A stretch of DNA of 64,000 nt from Vibrio sp. 14G-20 (GTDB lineage: Bacteria; Pseudomonadota; Gammaproteobacteria; Enterobacterales; Vibrionaceae): contig NZ_JAPHPW010000021.1 of NCBI RefSeq assembly GCF_026241515.1, positions 24,655 to 88,654 on the forward strand. Direction: 5' to 3'. Positions within the stretch are counted from its first letter, which is position 1; each line of letters starts with the position of its first letter. The position numbers and the translations under genes are program-made. The notes under the pieces are model-generated. The model made no database searches, was not told the origin of the DNA, and was given only the letters and a program-made list of their open reading frames with translations. This document shows positions 51,870 to 61,164 of the stretch, piece by piece.

Positions 51870-52226
51870 CTATTTCTTGATCGGCTTGCGCGGACCCTTA
51901 CGGGTACGAGCGTTGGTTTTAGTACGCTGTCCACGTAGTGGTAGACTGCGACGATGACGAAGACCGCGGTAACAGCCAAGGTCCATAAGACGCTTGATGT
52001 TCATCGATACTTCACGACGTAGATCACCTTCTACAGTGTATTTAGCTACACCATCACGCAGTTGATCGATCTGCTCTTCAGTTAGTTCACTGATCTTAGC
52101 ATCTTCAGCAATACCCACTTCAGCTAGAATAGCTTGAGAGCGAGTTTTACCAATACCGTAGATTGCAGTAAGTGCAATTACAGAATGCTTATGATCAGGA
52201 ATGTTAATGCCGGCTATACGGGCCAT
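51870..52226 (-). CDS. rpsM: 30S ribosomal protein S13
   Basis: S13 of 118 residues in the 30S head, contacting the P-site tRNA and the 50S bridge. It begins MARIAGINIPDHKHSVIALT and ends GPRKPIKK. It is the first gene of the alpha operon proper; its start lies in the S4-controlled leader. Confidence 0.98.
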   Translation of the reverse strand: MARIAGINIPDHKHSVIALTAIYGIGKTRSQAILAEVGIAEDAKISELTEEQIDQLRDGVAKYTVEGDLRREVSMNIKRLMDLGCYRGLRHRRSLPLRGQRTKTNARTRKGPRKPIKK

Positions 52227-52345
52227 TATTCACTCCTAAGGGGTTCATAAAAGAATTATCCGCAGCAAAGCCCGTTATGGATACGCTGCGGCATACTACT
52301 TCTTTTGCACGCAAAAGGTAGGCCGAGGAATATACTCGACTCTAC
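52215..52345 (-). promoter_or_regulatory. Alpha-operon leader, probable S4 autoregulation site
   Basis: The 148-nt gap between rpmJ and rpsM has a conserved position in gammaproteobacteria, where S4 binds a pseudoknot covering the rpsM start. Here CCGCAGC and GCTGCGG (minus strand) form a 7-bp stem upstream of the AGGAG before rpsM. Assignment is mainly by position; pseudoknot pairing was not computed. Confidence 0.6.
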
Positions 52346-52374
52346 CTAGTATTTCAAGTAAAAATTTCTGCTGA

Positions 52375-52488
52375 TTAGCCTTGGCGTTGCTTATGCTTTG
52401 GCTCACTGCAAATCACGCGAACGACACCGTTACGCTTGATAACTTTACAGTTACGGCAGATTTTTTTAACGGAAGCACGAACTTTCAT
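52375..52488 (-). CDS. rpmJ: 50S ribosomal protein L36
   Basis: L36 of 37 residues, [20 protein letters not shown] followed by a tail ending HKQRQG. The zinc-binding set C11, C14, C27 and H32 is present, so this is the zinc-containing form. It sits between secY (41 nt upstream) and the rpsM leader, as in E. coli. Confidence 0.97.
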
Positions 52489-52529
52489 TGCTAAACTCCG
52501 TAAATGGAATCGAAATAATTACTACCGAA

Positions 52530-53864
52530 TTAACGGCCGTAACCTTTCAGATTCGCTTTCTTTAACACAGAATCATACTGTTGTGACATCAGATGAGTCT
52601 GTACCTGTGCCATGAAATCCATGATAACTACCACTACGATTAGTAGTGATGTGCCGCCGAAGTAGAAACGAACGTTCCACGCGACCATCATGAATTCAGG
52701 AATCAGACATATAAAAGTAATGTATAGAGCGCCCGCAAGGGTTAGCCTAGTCATCACTTTATCGATATATTTCGCTGTCTGCTCACCTGGGCGGATACCG
52801 GGTACGAATGCACCAGACTTCTTCAAGTTATCAGCTGTTTCACGTGGGTTAAACACCAACGCTGTATAGAAGAAACAGAAGAAGATAATAGCTGCTGCAT
52901 AAAGCATTACATACAAAGGTTGACCTGGGCTAAGAGCTAATGACACGTCAGTTAACCAACCGAACGCGCTGCTTTCACCATTTTGACCAAACCATTGCGC
53001 TAATGTTCCTGGGAACAAAATAATACTTGATGCAAAAATCGCTGGTATAACACCTGCCATATTAATCTTAAGTGGCAAGTGAGAACTTTGTGCTGCAAAC
53101 ACTTTACGACCTTGTTGACGCTTTGCATAGTTAACGACGATACGACGTTGACCACGCTCCATGAAAACTACGAAGTAAATTACAGCAAAAGACAATACCG
53201 CGATAAACAACAGAAGAAGCACATGCAATTCACCTTGACGCGCTTGCTCGATTGTTTGACCGATTGCAGAAGGCAATCCAGCAACAATACCTGCAAAAAT
53301 CAGAATGGAAATACCATTACCGATTCCTCGCTCAGTGATTTGTTCACCTAACCACATCAAAAACATGGTACCAGTTACTAAACTCACGGTAGCAATAAGC
53401 GTAAACATGGTTTGGTTGATAACAACCAGATTGTCGACCATGTTTGGTAAGCCTGTTGCGATACCAATAGCTTGGAATGTTGCAAGTACAAGCGTGCCGT
53501 AGCGTGTATATTGGCTTATCTTACGACGGCCTGCTTCACCCTCTTTCTTGAGTTCCGCTAACGCTGGATGAACTACAGTTAGCAATTGGACTACGATCGA
53601 TGCCGAAATGTACGGCATGATACCCAATGCTAATATAGATGCACGCTCAAGAGCACCACCGGAGAACATGTTAAACATTTCTACGATGGTACCTTTTTGC
53701 TGATCGAACAAATCGGCAAGTACAGCTGCGTCAATACCAGGGATCGGCACAAAAGAGCCGGCTCGGAATACTAAAAGTGCACCAATTACGAATAACAAGC
53801 GCGACTTTAATTCACTTAAGCCGCTCTGAGCACTACGAAAATCTTTTCCTGGTTTCTTAGCCAT
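52530..53864 (-). CDS. secY: Sec translocon subunit SecY
   Basis: Central pore protein of the SecYEG translocon, 444 residues with ten transmembrane segments. SIVVQLLTVVHPALAEL and GMFLMWLGEQITERGIGNGIS-like motifs are present, the latter reading FLMWLGEQITERGIGNG here. The gene follows rplO by 20 nt, its usual spc-operon place. Confidence 0.98.
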   Translation of the reverse strand: MAKKPGKDFRSAQSGLSELKSRLLFVIGALLVFRAGSFVPIPGIDAAVLADLFDQQKGTIVEMFNMFSGGALERASILALGIMPYISASIVVQLLTVVHPALAELKKEGEAGRRKISQYTRYGTLVLATFQAIGIATGLPNMVDNLVVINQTMFTLIATVSLVTGTMFLMWLGEQITERGIGNGISILIFAGIVAGLPSAIGQTIEQARQGELHVLLLLFIAVLSFAVIYFVVFMERGQRRIVVNYAKRQQGRKVFAAQSSHLPLKINMAGVIPAIFASSIILFPGTLAQWFGQNGESSAFGWLTDVSLALSPGQPLYVMLYAAAIIFFCFFYTALVFNPRETADNLKKSGAFVPGIRPGEQTAKYIDKVMTRLTLAGALYITFICLIPEFMMVAWNVRFYFGGTSLLIVVVVIMDFMAQVQTHLMSQQYDSVLKKANLKGYGR

Positions 53865-53884
53865 CTGTACCTCGTTCCTCGAGA

Positions 53885-54319
53885 TTATTCCTCGATTTTA
53901 CCGCCTGCAGCTTCGATTGCAGCTTTAGCGCCTTTAGTCACGCGTAAACCTTTAACAGTCACAGCTTTGCTTAGGTCACCAGAAAGAACGATCTTAACAA
54001 ACTCGATGTTCTTAGTGATAACGTTAGCAGCTTTAAGGCTGTTAAGATCAACTACGTCACCTGTTACTTTCGCTAGCTCAGCTAGACGAACTTCAGCAGA
54101 CACTAGGCTCTTACGAGAAGTGAAACCGAATTTAGGTAGACGTTGTTTTAGAGGCATTTGACCGCCTTCAAAACCTGGACGAACAGAGCCGCCAGAACGT
54201 GACTTTTGACCTTTGTGACCGCGGCCACCTGTTTTACCAAGGCCAGAACCGATACCACGACCTACACGCTTCTTAGAAGGTTTAGAGCCAGCAGCCGGTG
54301 ATAGAGTATTCAAACGCAT
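53885..54319 (-). CDS. rplO: 50S ribosomal protein L15
   Basis: L15 of 144 residues with a Gly/Arg-rich N-terminal extension (KKRVGRGIGSGLGKTGGRG) that threads into 23S rRNA. Five bases after rpmD. Confidence 0.98.
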   Translation of the reverse strand: MRLNTLSPAAGSKPSKKRVGRGIGSGLGKTGGRGHKGQKSRSGGSVRPGFEGGQMPLKQRLPKFGFTSRKSLVSAEVRLAELAKVTGDVVDLNSLKAANVITKNIEFVKIVLSGDLSKAVTVKGLRVTKGAKAAIEAAGGKIEE

Positions 54320-54324
54320 TCTGA

Positions 54325-54501
54325 TTACTCCTCAATCTTAACCATGTAGTAAACCTTGTTGATCATACCGCGTACGCACGGTGTATCTTCAAGTTCTACT
54401 GTATGGTTGATGCGACGAAGACCTAGACCTTTAAGACACGCTTTGTGCTTAGGTAGGCGACCAATTGAGCTTTTAGTTTGAGTTACTTTAATAGTTGCCA
54501 T
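54325..54501 (-). CDS. rpmD: 50S ribosomal protein L30
   Basis: L30 of 58 residues. The start is the ATG at 54501 (MATIKVTQTKSSIGRLPKHK); an upstream in-frame ATG would add nine residues that are not part of L30. Lies between rpsE and rplO. Confidence 0.97.
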   Translation of the reverse strand: MATIKVTQTKSSIGRLPKHKACLKGLGLRRINHTVELEDTPCVRGMINKVYYMVKIEE

Positions 54502-54508
54502 CGTGTTC

Positions 54509-55009
54509 TTACTCCGAAATAGATTCAACAGTTAGACCACGTTTAGCAGCAACCATTTCTGGTGACTTAACGTCTACTAGAGCACCAATCGTTGCGCGAA
54601 CAACGTTGATTGGGTTCGTTGAACCGTATGCTTTAGAAAGTACGTTATGTACGCCTGCAACTTCAAGTACGGCACGCATTGCACCACCGGCAATAACACC
54701 TGTACCTTCAGCAGCTGGCTGCATGTAAACTTTAGAGCCCGAATGACGACCTTTCACCGGGTGGTGAAGAGTGCCTTCGTTAAGCGCAACAGTAACCATG
54801 TTACGACGCGCTTTTTCCATTGCTTTTTGAATCGCAGCAGGTACTTCACGAGCTTTGCCGTAACCGAAACCTACACGACCATTACCGTCACCAACTACTG
54901 TTAGTGCAGTGAAGCTCATGATTCGACCACCTTTAACCGTCTTAGATACACGGTTAACTGCGATCAGCTTTTCTTGCAAATCATTAGCTTGTTGTTGTTC
55001 TTTAGCCAT
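54509..55009 (-). CDS. rpsE: 30S ribosomal protein S5
   Basis: S5 of 166 residues, important for decoding accuracy. [19 protein letters not shown] and [20 protein letters not shown] are the RNA-binding core. Normal length and position. Confidence 0.98.
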
Positions 55010-55023
55010 CTTCCAACCCTACC

Positions 55024-55377
55024 TTAGAATTTCAGACCAGCTTCGCGAGCAGAATCTGCTAGCGCCGCTACTCGACCGTGGTATTGGAAACCAGAACGAT
55101 CGAATGCAACTGAAGCTACGCCTTTTTCAAGAGCGCGCTCAGCAACAGCTTTACCAACTGCTTTAGCTGCATCAACGTTACCAGTGTTCTTAACTTGCTC
55201 ACGGATCGCTTTTTCTACAGTAGAAGCAGCTGCGATAACCTCAGAGCCGTTTGCCGCGATAACTTGTGCGTAAACATGGCGAGGAGTACGATGTACTACC
55301 AGGCGAGTTGCACCAAGTTCTGCAATCTTACGACGTGCACGTGTAGCACGACGGATGCGAGATGCTTTCTTATCCAT
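55024..55377 (-). CDS. rplR: 50S ribosomal protein L18
   Basis: L18 of 117 residues, a 5S rRNA binder. MDKKASRIRRATRARRKIAE at the start and FDRSGFQYHGRVAALADSAR at the end. Confidence 0.98.
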   Translation of the reverse strand: MDKKASRIRRATRARRKIAELGATRLVVHRTPRHVYAQVIAANGSEVIAAASTVEKAIREQVKNTGNVDAAKAVGKAVAERALEKGVASVAFDRSGFQYHGRVAALADSAREAGLKF

Positions 55378-55386
55378 AGTGATACC

Positions 55387-55920
55387 TTACTTCTTCTTAG
55401 CTTCTTTAGTACGCACATTTTCATCTGCGTAACGAACACCTTTGCCTTTGTAAGGCTCAGGAGCACGGTAAGAACGAATGTCAGCCGCAACTTGACCTAC
55501 TACTTGCTTATCGCAACCAGTAATGATGATCTCAGTTTGGCTAGGGCACTCAGCTTTAATACCTTCAGGTAGAGCGTGCTCTACTGGGTGAGAAAAACCA
55601 AGAGTTAGAGCTACAGAGTTGCCTTTCATAGCAGCACGGTAACCAACACCTTTAAGAGTTAGCTTCTTAGTGAAGCCCTCAGTAACACCCACAACCATGT
55701 TATTAACTAGAGCGCGAGCTGTACCAGCTTGTGCCCATGCGTTAGTAACACCTTCTTTCGGACCGAAAGTTAGGTTGGTTTCTTCCTGTGCAATAACTAC
55801 GGCGCTGTTAAGAACGCGAGTAAGCTCACCTTTGCTACCTTTTACAGTAACTTCTTGGCCGTTTAGTTTCACCTCTACGCCAGCTGGAATAGCGACAGGT
55901 GCTTTAGCAACACGAGACAT
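55387..55920 (-). CDS. rplF: 50S ribosomal protein L6
   Basis: L6 of 177 residues, near the factor-binding site of the 50S subunit. The conserved C-terminal motif PEPYKGKGVRYADE is present. Ten bases after rpsH. Confidence 0.98.
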   Translation of the reverse strand: MSRVAKAPVAIPAGVEVKLNGQEVTVKGSKGELTRVLNSAVVIAQEETNLTFGPKEGVTNAWAQAGTARALVNNMVVGVTEGFTKKLTLKGVGYRAAMKGNSVALTLGFSHPVEHALPEGIKAECPSQTEIIITGCDKQVVGQVAADIRSYRAPEPYKGKGVRYADENVRTKEAKKK

Positions 55921-55930
55921 AATCTACTCC

Positions 55931-56323
55931 TTAAGCTACGTAACAGATGATTTCACCGCCAAGACCTGCTTTACGAGCAGCACGGTCAGACATCAGACCC
56001 TTGGAAGTAGAAACAACTGCAATACCAAGACCACCCATCACTGTAGGTAAAGAGTCTTTATTTTTATAAACTCTTAGACCAGGACGTGATACACGCTTGA
56101 TTTGCTCGATTACAGGTTTAGCTTGGAAGTACTTAAGAGTAACTTCTAGCTCAGGTTTTGCTTCGCTGTTAACAGCGAAGTCTACGATGTAACCTTCAGC
56201 TTTAAGTAATGCAGCAATTGCAACTTTAAGCTTTGAAGAAGGCATTTTTACAGCAACTTTGTTTGCTGCCTGACCGTTACGAACTCGGGTCAGCATATCC
56301 GAAATCGGATCTTGCATGCTCAT
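55931..56323 (-). CDS. rpsH: 30S ribosomal protein S8
   Basis: S8 of 130 residues, a 16S rRNA binder and the translational repressor of the spc operon. MSMQDPISDMLTRVRNGQAA at the start and STSKGLMSDRAARKAGLGGE at the end. Confidence 0.98.
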   Translation of the reverse strand: MSMQDPISDMLTRVRNGQAANKVAVKMPSSKLKVAIAALLKAEGYIVDFAVNSEAKPELEVTLKYFQAKPVIEQIKRVSRPGLRVYKNKDSLPTVMGGLGIAVVSTSKGLMSDRAARKAGLGGEIICYVA

Positions 56324-56352
56324 AAGATTTACTCCAAATGATTAAGTGGCAA

Positions 56353-56658
56353 TTACCAGCTAGCCTTACGAAGACCCGGAATCTCGCCTTTCATGCAAGC
56401 TTCACGAACCTTAATGCGGCTTAGACCGAACTTACGTAGGTAACCGTGTGGACGACCAGTTTGGTTGCAACGGTTGCGCTGACGTGATGCACTTGAATCA
56501 CGTGGAAGAGATTGCAGTTTAAGAACCGCATTCCAACGATCTTCTTCAGATGCGTTTACATCGCTAATGATAACTTTTAGCGCAGAACGCTTTTCAGCGA
56601 ACTTAGCTACTAGTTTTGCACGTTTAGCTTCACGTGCTTTCATTGATTGTTTAGCCAT
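56353..56658 (-). CDS. rpsN: 30S ribosomal protein S14
   Basis: S14 of 101 residues, the zinc-free long form without CxxC pairs. The ATG at 56658 (MAKQSMKAREAKRAKLVAKF) is chosen over a longer in-frame start upstream, which would extend into the end of rplE. Confidence 0.97.
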   Translation of the reverse strand: MAKQSMKAREAKRAKLVAKFAEKRSALKVIISDVNASEEDRWNAVLKLQSLPRDSSASRQRNRCNQTGRPHGYLRKFGLSRIKVREACMKGEIPGLRKASW

Positions 56659-56674
56659 AACAGTAACCCTACCC

Positions 56675-57214
56675 TTACTTACGGAATGGGAAGTTAAAGG
56701 CAGCCAGCAGAGCTCGGCCTTCCTCATCGGAACCCGCAGAAGTCGTGATAGTGATATCAAGACCGCGGACGCGATCGACTTTATCGTAGTCGATTTCCGG
56801 AAAGATGATTTGCTCGCGAACGCCCATGCTGTAGTTACCGCGACCGTCAAAAGACTTAGCGCTAACACCACGGAAATCACGTACACGTGGAAGTGCGATA
56901 GAGATTAAACGCTCTAAAAATTCCCACATGCGCTCACCACGCAAGGTTACTTTACAACCAATTGGGTAGCCTTCACGAATTTTGAAACCAGCTACAGATT
57001 TACGCGCTTTAGTGATAAGTGGCTTTTGACCAGAGATCGTTGCCATATCAGCTGCTGCGTTTTCTAGCAGTTTCTTATCGTTGATTGCTTCACCAACGCC
57101 CATGTTTAGGGTGATTTTCTCAATCCTAGGGACTTGCATGACGCTTGTGTAGCTGAACTCTTTGGTAAGCTCAGCGACTACAGACGACTTGTAGTAATCA
57201 TGCAGTTTCGCCAT
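56675..57214 (-). CDS. rplE: 50S ribosomal protein L5
   Basis: L5 of 179 residues, a 5S rRNA binder. MAKLHDYYKSSVVAELTKEF at the start and GLDITITTSAGSDEEGRALL near the end. Its start region is the probable S8 repressor target. Confidence 0.98.
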   Translation of the reverse strand: MAKLHDYYKSSVVAELTKEFSYTSVMQVPRIEKITLNMGVGEAINDKKLLENAAADMATISGQKPLITKARKSVAGFKIREGYPIGCKVTLRGERMWEFLERLISIALPRVRDFRGVSAKSFDGRGNYSMGVREQIIFPEIDYDKVDRVRGLDITITTSAGSDEEGRALLAAFNFPFRK

Positions 57215-57225
57215 AGTAGAACTCC
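57172..57225 (-). promoter_or_regulatory. Probable S8 translational repressor site at the rplE start
   Basis: In E. coli S8 binds the spc mRNA around the L5 start. Here the L5 start is followed by ACTACA and TGTAGT (minus strand), six pairs with different bases from the E. coli stem but the same place. Assigned by comparison from memory. Confidence 0.45.
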
Positions 57226-57238
57226 AAATTACTTCTAA

Positions 57239-57556
57239 TTAGTTAGAAACAGTTTCGCCGTTAGATTTGAAGAAACGAACTTTCTTGCCATCTTCGATAC
57301 GGAAACCGATACGGTCTGCTTTACCAGTAGCCGCGTTAAAAACAGCAACGTTAGAAGCATCAATAGCTGCTTCTTGTTCAACGATGCCACCTTGTTGACC
57401 TAGAGCCGGAACCGGCTTTTGGTGTTTCTTAACAAGGTTGATGCCTTCAACGATAACTTTACCAGTTGTCAGAACCTTAGTTACTTTACCTTTCTTGCCT
57501 TTATCTTTACCAGCAAGAATGATTACTTCGTCATTACGACGGATTTTAGCTGCCAT
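57239..57556 (-). CDS. rplX: 50S ribosomal protein L24
   Basis: L24 of 105 residues, an assembly initiator of the 50S subunit. It has a KOW motif (DEVIILAGKDKGKKGKV). Between rplN and rplE. Confidence 0.98.
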   Translation of the reverse strand: MAAKIRRNDEVIILAGKDKGKKGKVTKVLTTGKVIVEGINLVKKHQKPVPALGQQGGIVEQEAAIDASNVAVFNAATGKADRIGFRIEDGKKVRFFKSNGETVSN

Positions 57557-57567
57557 GTTGCCGCTCC

Positions 57568-57939
57568 TTACAGAACTTCAGGTGCTAGTGATACAATCTT
57601 CATGAATTTCGCGTTACGAAGTTCACGAGTCACAGGACCAAAGATACGTGTGCCGACTGGTTGCTCAGTAGTGTCATTTAACAATACACAAGCATTACTG
57701 TCGAAGCGAATGACAGAACCGTCTGGGCGACGAACGCCTTTACGGGTGCGCACTACTACCGCCTTCAGAACATCACCTTTCTTTACTTTACCGCGAGGAA
57801 TCGCTTCCTTCACTGTAACCTTGATGACGTCACCGATATGTGCATAACGGCGGTGAGAGCCACCCAGAACCTTAATACACATTACCTTGCGCGCGCCAGA
57901 GTTATCTGCTGCGTCAAGTGTACTTTGCATCTGGATCAT
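57568..57939 (-). CDS. rplN: 50S ribosomal protein L14
   Basis: L14 of 123 residues, at the 50S-30S bridge. MIQMQSTLDAADNSGARKVM at the start and FGPVTRELRNAKFMKIVSLA near the end. First gene of the spc operon, behind its own promoter region. Confidence 0.98.
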   Translation of the reverse strand: MIQMQSTLDAADNSGARKVMCIKVLGGSHRRYAHIGDVIKVTVKEAIPRGKVKKGDVLKAVVVRTRKGVRRPDGSVIRFDSNACVLLNDTTEQPVGTRIFGPVTRELRNAKFMKIVSLAPEVL

Positions 57940-57968
57940 TGTTAGTGCTCCGCTAAATATTAAAACTA

Positions 57969-58014
57969 GACCCTCTCGGGTCGGGCTGCCTCTTTAAAAG
58001 GGACGCGAATTGTA
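57969..58014 (-). promoter_or_regulatory. spc-operon promoter and leader hairpin
   Basis: On the minus strand a TACAAT -10 box (58009-58014) is followed by TCGCGTCC, a GC-rich discriminator like those of stringently controlled promoters. A GACCC-TCTC-GGGTC hairpin (57969-57982) lies in the leader. A clear -35 was not found at the right spacing. Confidence 0.6.
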
Positions 58015-58040
58015 CCACCCTTTTTTTAAATTGGGTAGAC

Positions 58041-58079
58041 AAAAAACAAGCGGCTCCAAAAAATTATTTGGAGCCGCTT
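58041..58079 (-). terminator. Terminator between the S10 and spc operons
   Basis: AAGCGGCTCCAAA and TTTGGAGCCGCTT form a 13-bp stem (58048-58079). On the minus strand it is followed by TTTTTTG (58041-58046). It ends the S10 operon after rpsQ; some readthrough is likely. Confidence 0.9.
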
Positions 58080-58101
58080 ATAAGTTATAGAATTACAAAG
58101 A

Positions 58102-58356
58102 TTAAATCTTCGCTTTTTCTAGAACTTTAACCAATGTCCAAGACTTAGTCTTAGACAGAGGACGACACTCAGCGATTTCAACTTTGTCGCCTAGGCCACA
58201 AGTGTTGTCTTCGTCGTGTGCGTGTACTTTAGTCGTGCGTTTGATGAACTTACCGTAAATTGGGTGTTTTACAGTGCGCTCAATAGCAACAACGATAGAC
58301 TTGTCCATCTTGTCACTTACTACACGGCCTTGCTGGATGCGGTTAGTTTCGCTCAT
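58102..58356 (-). CDS. rpsQ: 30S ribosomal protein S17
   Basis: S17 of 84 residues, with GRVVSDKMDKSIVVAIERTVKHPIYGKF. Last gene of the S10 operon; it overlaps rpmC by one base. Confidence 0.98.
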   Translation of the reverse strand: MSETNRIQQGRVVSDKMDKSIVVAIERTVKHPIYGKFIKRTTKVHAHDEDNTCGLGDKVEIAECRPLSKTKSWTLVKVLEKAKI

Positions 58357-58547
58357 TATGCGCCTGCCTTTTCAGTCAAAACAGTTTTCACACGTGCGAT
58401 GTCACGGCGTACAGCTTTTAGAGTATGAGTTTGCTGTAGTTGACCAGTTGCAGCTTGCATGCGCAAGTTGAACTGTTCACGTAGCAAATTCAATAGCTCA
58501 GCGTTAAGCTCTTCAACGTTCTTTTCGCGTAGATCTTGTGCTTTCAT
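58356..58547 (-). CDS. rpmC: 50S ribosomal protein L29
   Basis: L29 of 63 residues, at the exit tunnel near the trigger-factor site. The start is the ATG at 58547 (MKAQDLREKNVEEL), which shares one base with the rplP stop. The in-frame GTG just before it lies inside rplP. Confidence 0.97.
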   Translation of the reverse strand: MKAQDLREKNVEELNAELLNLLREQFNLRMQAATGQLQQTHTLKAVRRDIARVKTVLTEKAGA

Positions 58548-58957
58548 CACATCACCTGCTTAGTTACAAAAGTAGTTTTAACAGGCAGTTTACGTGCCGC
58601 TAGGCGGAACGCTTCACGTGCCAACTCTTCAGGTACGCCATTCATCTCGTACATAACTTTGCCTGGTTGGATTTGAGCAACCCAGTACGCAACTGAACCT
58701 TTACCTTTACCTTGACGAACTTCAAGAGGCTTTTCAGTAATCGGTTTGTCTGGGAAAACACGGATCCAGATTTGACCTTGACGCTTAATGTGACGTGTCA
58801 TAGCACGACGTGCCGCTTCGATTTGACGTGCAGTCAGACGACCACGGCCAACAGCTTTAAGACCGAATTCGCCGAAGCTTACTTCAGTACCTTTAGCTAG
58901 ACCACGGTTACGACCAGTCATAACCTTGCGGAACTTAGTACGTTTTGGTTGTAGCAT
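58547..58957 (-). CDS. rplP: 50S ribosomal protein L16
   Basis: L16 of 136 residues, near the A site. MLQPKRTKFRKVMTGRNRGL at the start and VMYEMNGVPEELAREAFRLA near the end. Between rpsC and rpmC. Confidence 0.98.
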   Translation of the reverse strand: MLQPKRTKFRKVMTGRNRGLAKGTEVSFGEFGLKAVGRGRLTARQIEAARRAMTRHIKRQGQIWIRVFPDKPITEKPLEVRQGKGKGSVAYWVAQIQPGKVMYEMNGVPEELAREAFRLAARKLPVKTTFVTKQVM

Positions 58958-58968
58958 CGTTCGACTCC

Positions 58969-59667
58969 TTACTTACGGCCTTTACGCTGCTTCTTAGGCT
59001 TATCGCCTTTTGGCTCTACTGCGTTAGCAGCTGGCATACCGCCTAGAATCTCACCTTTGAAGATCCAAACTTTAATGCCGATCACACCGTATTGGGTGTG
59101 AGCCGAAGAAGTTGCGTAATCAATGTCTGCACGTAGAGTGTGTAGAGGCACACGGCCTTCACGGTACCACTCAGAACGTGCGATTTCAGCACCGCCAAGA
59201 CGGCCGCCTACTTGTACTTTGATGCCTTTAGCGCCTAGACGCATAGCATTTTGTACCGCACGCTTCATTGCACGACGGAACATAACACGACGCTCTAGTT
59301 GAGACGCGATGCTATCAGCTACAAGCTGACCATCTAGCTCAGGCTTACGTACTTCAGCGATGTTAATTTGCGCTGGTACACCTGCGATTTTAGCTACAGC
59401 TGCGCGTAGCTTCTCTACGTCTTCACCTTTCTTACCGATAACAACGCCAGGACGAGCAGTGTGAATAGTCACACGGATGCTCTTAGCTGGACGCTCGATA
59501 ACGATACGAGATAATGATGCTTTTTGTAGTTCCTTGGTAAGGAACTGACGTACCTTGAAGTCGCCGTCTAGGTTGTCAGCGAATTCGTTGGTATTAGCAA
59601 ACCATGTAGCATTCCAAGGCTTAACGATGCCAAGACGAATACCATTAGGATGTACTTTCTGACCCAT
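58969..59667 (-). CDS. rpsC: 30S ribosomal protein S3
   Basis: S3 of 232 residues, at the mRNA entry channel. KH domain motif [20 protein letters not shown] is present and the C-terminus is Lys-rich. Confidence 0.98.
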
Positions 59668-59685
59668 TGCTTACTCTCCTAGTCT

Positions 59686-60018
59686 TTAGCGATCTGCTAC
59701 AACAATAGTGATGTGGCTTGAACGCTTCAAGATACGATCCGCACGACCTTTAGCACGAGGCATAATACGCTTCATGATAGGGCCCTCATCTACGAAGATT
59801 TTAGCGACATTTAGATCGTCGATATCTGCACCTTCGTTATGTTCCGCGTTAGCGATAGCTGACTCAAGAACTTTCTTAACTAATACAGCAGCTTTTTTGT
59901 TGCTGAAAGTTAGAATTTCTAGAGCTTGGTCTACCGACTTACCGCGAATTTGGTCTGCAACTAAGCGAGCTTTCTGTGGAGAAATACGAGCAAAGTTATG
60001 TTTAGCTAAAGCTTCCAT
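59686..60018 (-). CDS. rplV: 50S ribosomal protein L22
   Basis: L22 of 110 residues, with a beta-hairpin lining the exit tunnel (MKRIMPRAKGRADRILKRSS). Of two adjacent ATGs, the second (60018) has the better-spaced AGGAG and gives the usual MEALAKHNFARIS start. Confidence 0.97.
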   Translation of the reverse strand: MEALAKHNFARISPQKARLVADQIRGKSVDQALEILTFSNKKAAVLVKKVLESAIANAEHNEGADIDDLNVAKIFVDEGPIMKRIMPRAKGRADRILKRSSHITIVVADR

Positions 60019-60027
60019 CATCTACTC

Positions 60028-60306
60028 CTATTTCTTCTTAGCTTTCTTATCTGCAGCATGACCGCGATAAGTACGAGTTGGTGCAAATTCGCCCAGTTTG
60101 TGACCGATCATTTCTTCGGTAACGAAAACTGGAACGTGCTGACGACCATTATGGACAGCGATGGTCAAACCAATCATTGTTGGGATGATCATTGAGCGAC
60201 GGGACCAAGTCTTAATAGGCTTTTTGTCTCCGCTTTCCACCGCTTTCTCTACCTTCTTCAGCAAGTGTAGGTCAATAAAAGGACCTTTCTTGAGAGAACG
60301 TGGCAT
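60028..60306 (-). CDS. rpsS: 30S ribosomal protein S19
   Basis: S19 of 92 residues in the 30S head. MPRSLKKGPFIDLHLLKKVE at the start and GHKLGEFAPTRTYRGHAADK near the end. Confidence 0.98.
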   Translation of the reverse strand: MPRSLKKGPFIDLHLLKKVEKAVESGDKKPIKTWSRRSMIIPTMIGLTIAVHNGRQHVPVFVTEEMIGHKLGEFAPTRTYRGHAADKKAKKK

Positions 60307-60325
60307 GGCGATTCCTCTTTATAAA

Positions 60326-61150
60326 TTATTTAGTGCGACGACGTACGATGTACTTGTCAGTGCGCTTGTTCTTACGAGTCTTGAAGCCCTTAGTAGGAAC
60401 GCCCCAAGGAGAAACTGGGTGACGACCACCAGATGTGCGGCCTTCACCACCACCATGTGGGTGATCCACCGGGTTCATTACTACACCACGTACGGTTGGA
60501 CGTACGCCGCGCCAGCGTGAAGCACCAGCTTTACCAAGTTCACGTAGCATATGCTCAGAGTTACCAACTTCACCGATCGTTGCACGACCTTCAGAAAGAA
60601 CTTTGCGCATTTCACCAGAACGTAGACGGATAGTTACGTATGCACCATCGCGAGCGATGATTTGAGCATAAGCACCAGCCGAACGAGCTAGTTGAGCACC
60701 TTTACCAGGCTTAAGTTCAACACAGTGTACAGTAGAACCTACTGGGATGTTGCGCATCGGCAGAGTGTTACCTGCTTTGATTGCAGCATCTACGCCAGAT
60801 TGAATCTGGTCGCCTGCGTTAACACCTTTAGGTGCAATGATGTAACGACGCTCACCGTCTGCGTACAGAACTAGAGCGATGTTAGCACTACGGTTTGGAT
60901 CGTATTCTAGACGCTCAACTTTCGCTGGGATGCCATCTTTAGTACGTTTGAAGTCAATCAGACGGTAATGGTGTTTATGACCACCACCGATGTGACGTAC
61001 TGTAATACGACCGTTGTTGTTACGACCACCGTTCTTAGAGTTTTTCTCTAAAAGTGGTGCGTATGGCTTACCCTTGTGCAGGTCAGCGTTAACAACTTTA
61101 ACGACGTGACGACGACCAGGGGAAGTCGGCTTACATTTAACAATAGCCAT
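60326..61150 (-). CDS. rplB: 50S ribosomal protein L2
   Basis: L2 of 274 residues, needed for subunit joining and peptidyl transfer. The PVDHPHGGGEGRTSGGRHPV motif contains the conserved functional His. Confidence 0.98.
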   Translation of the reverse strand: MAIVKCKPTSPGRRHVVKVVNADLHKGKPYAPLLEKNSKNGGRNNNGRITVRHIGGGHKHHYRLIDFKRTKDGIPAKVERLEYDPNRSANIALVLYADGERRYIIAPKGVNAGDQIQSGVDAAIKAGNTLPMRNIPVGSTVHCVELKPGKGAQLARSAGAYAQIIARDGAYVTIRLRSGEMRKVLSEGRATIGEVGNSEHMLRELGKAGASRWRGVRPTVRGVVMNPVDHPHGGGEGRTSGGRHPVSPWGVPTKGFKTRKNKRTDKYIVRRRTK

Positions 61151-61164
61151 TTTTACTACTCCTG

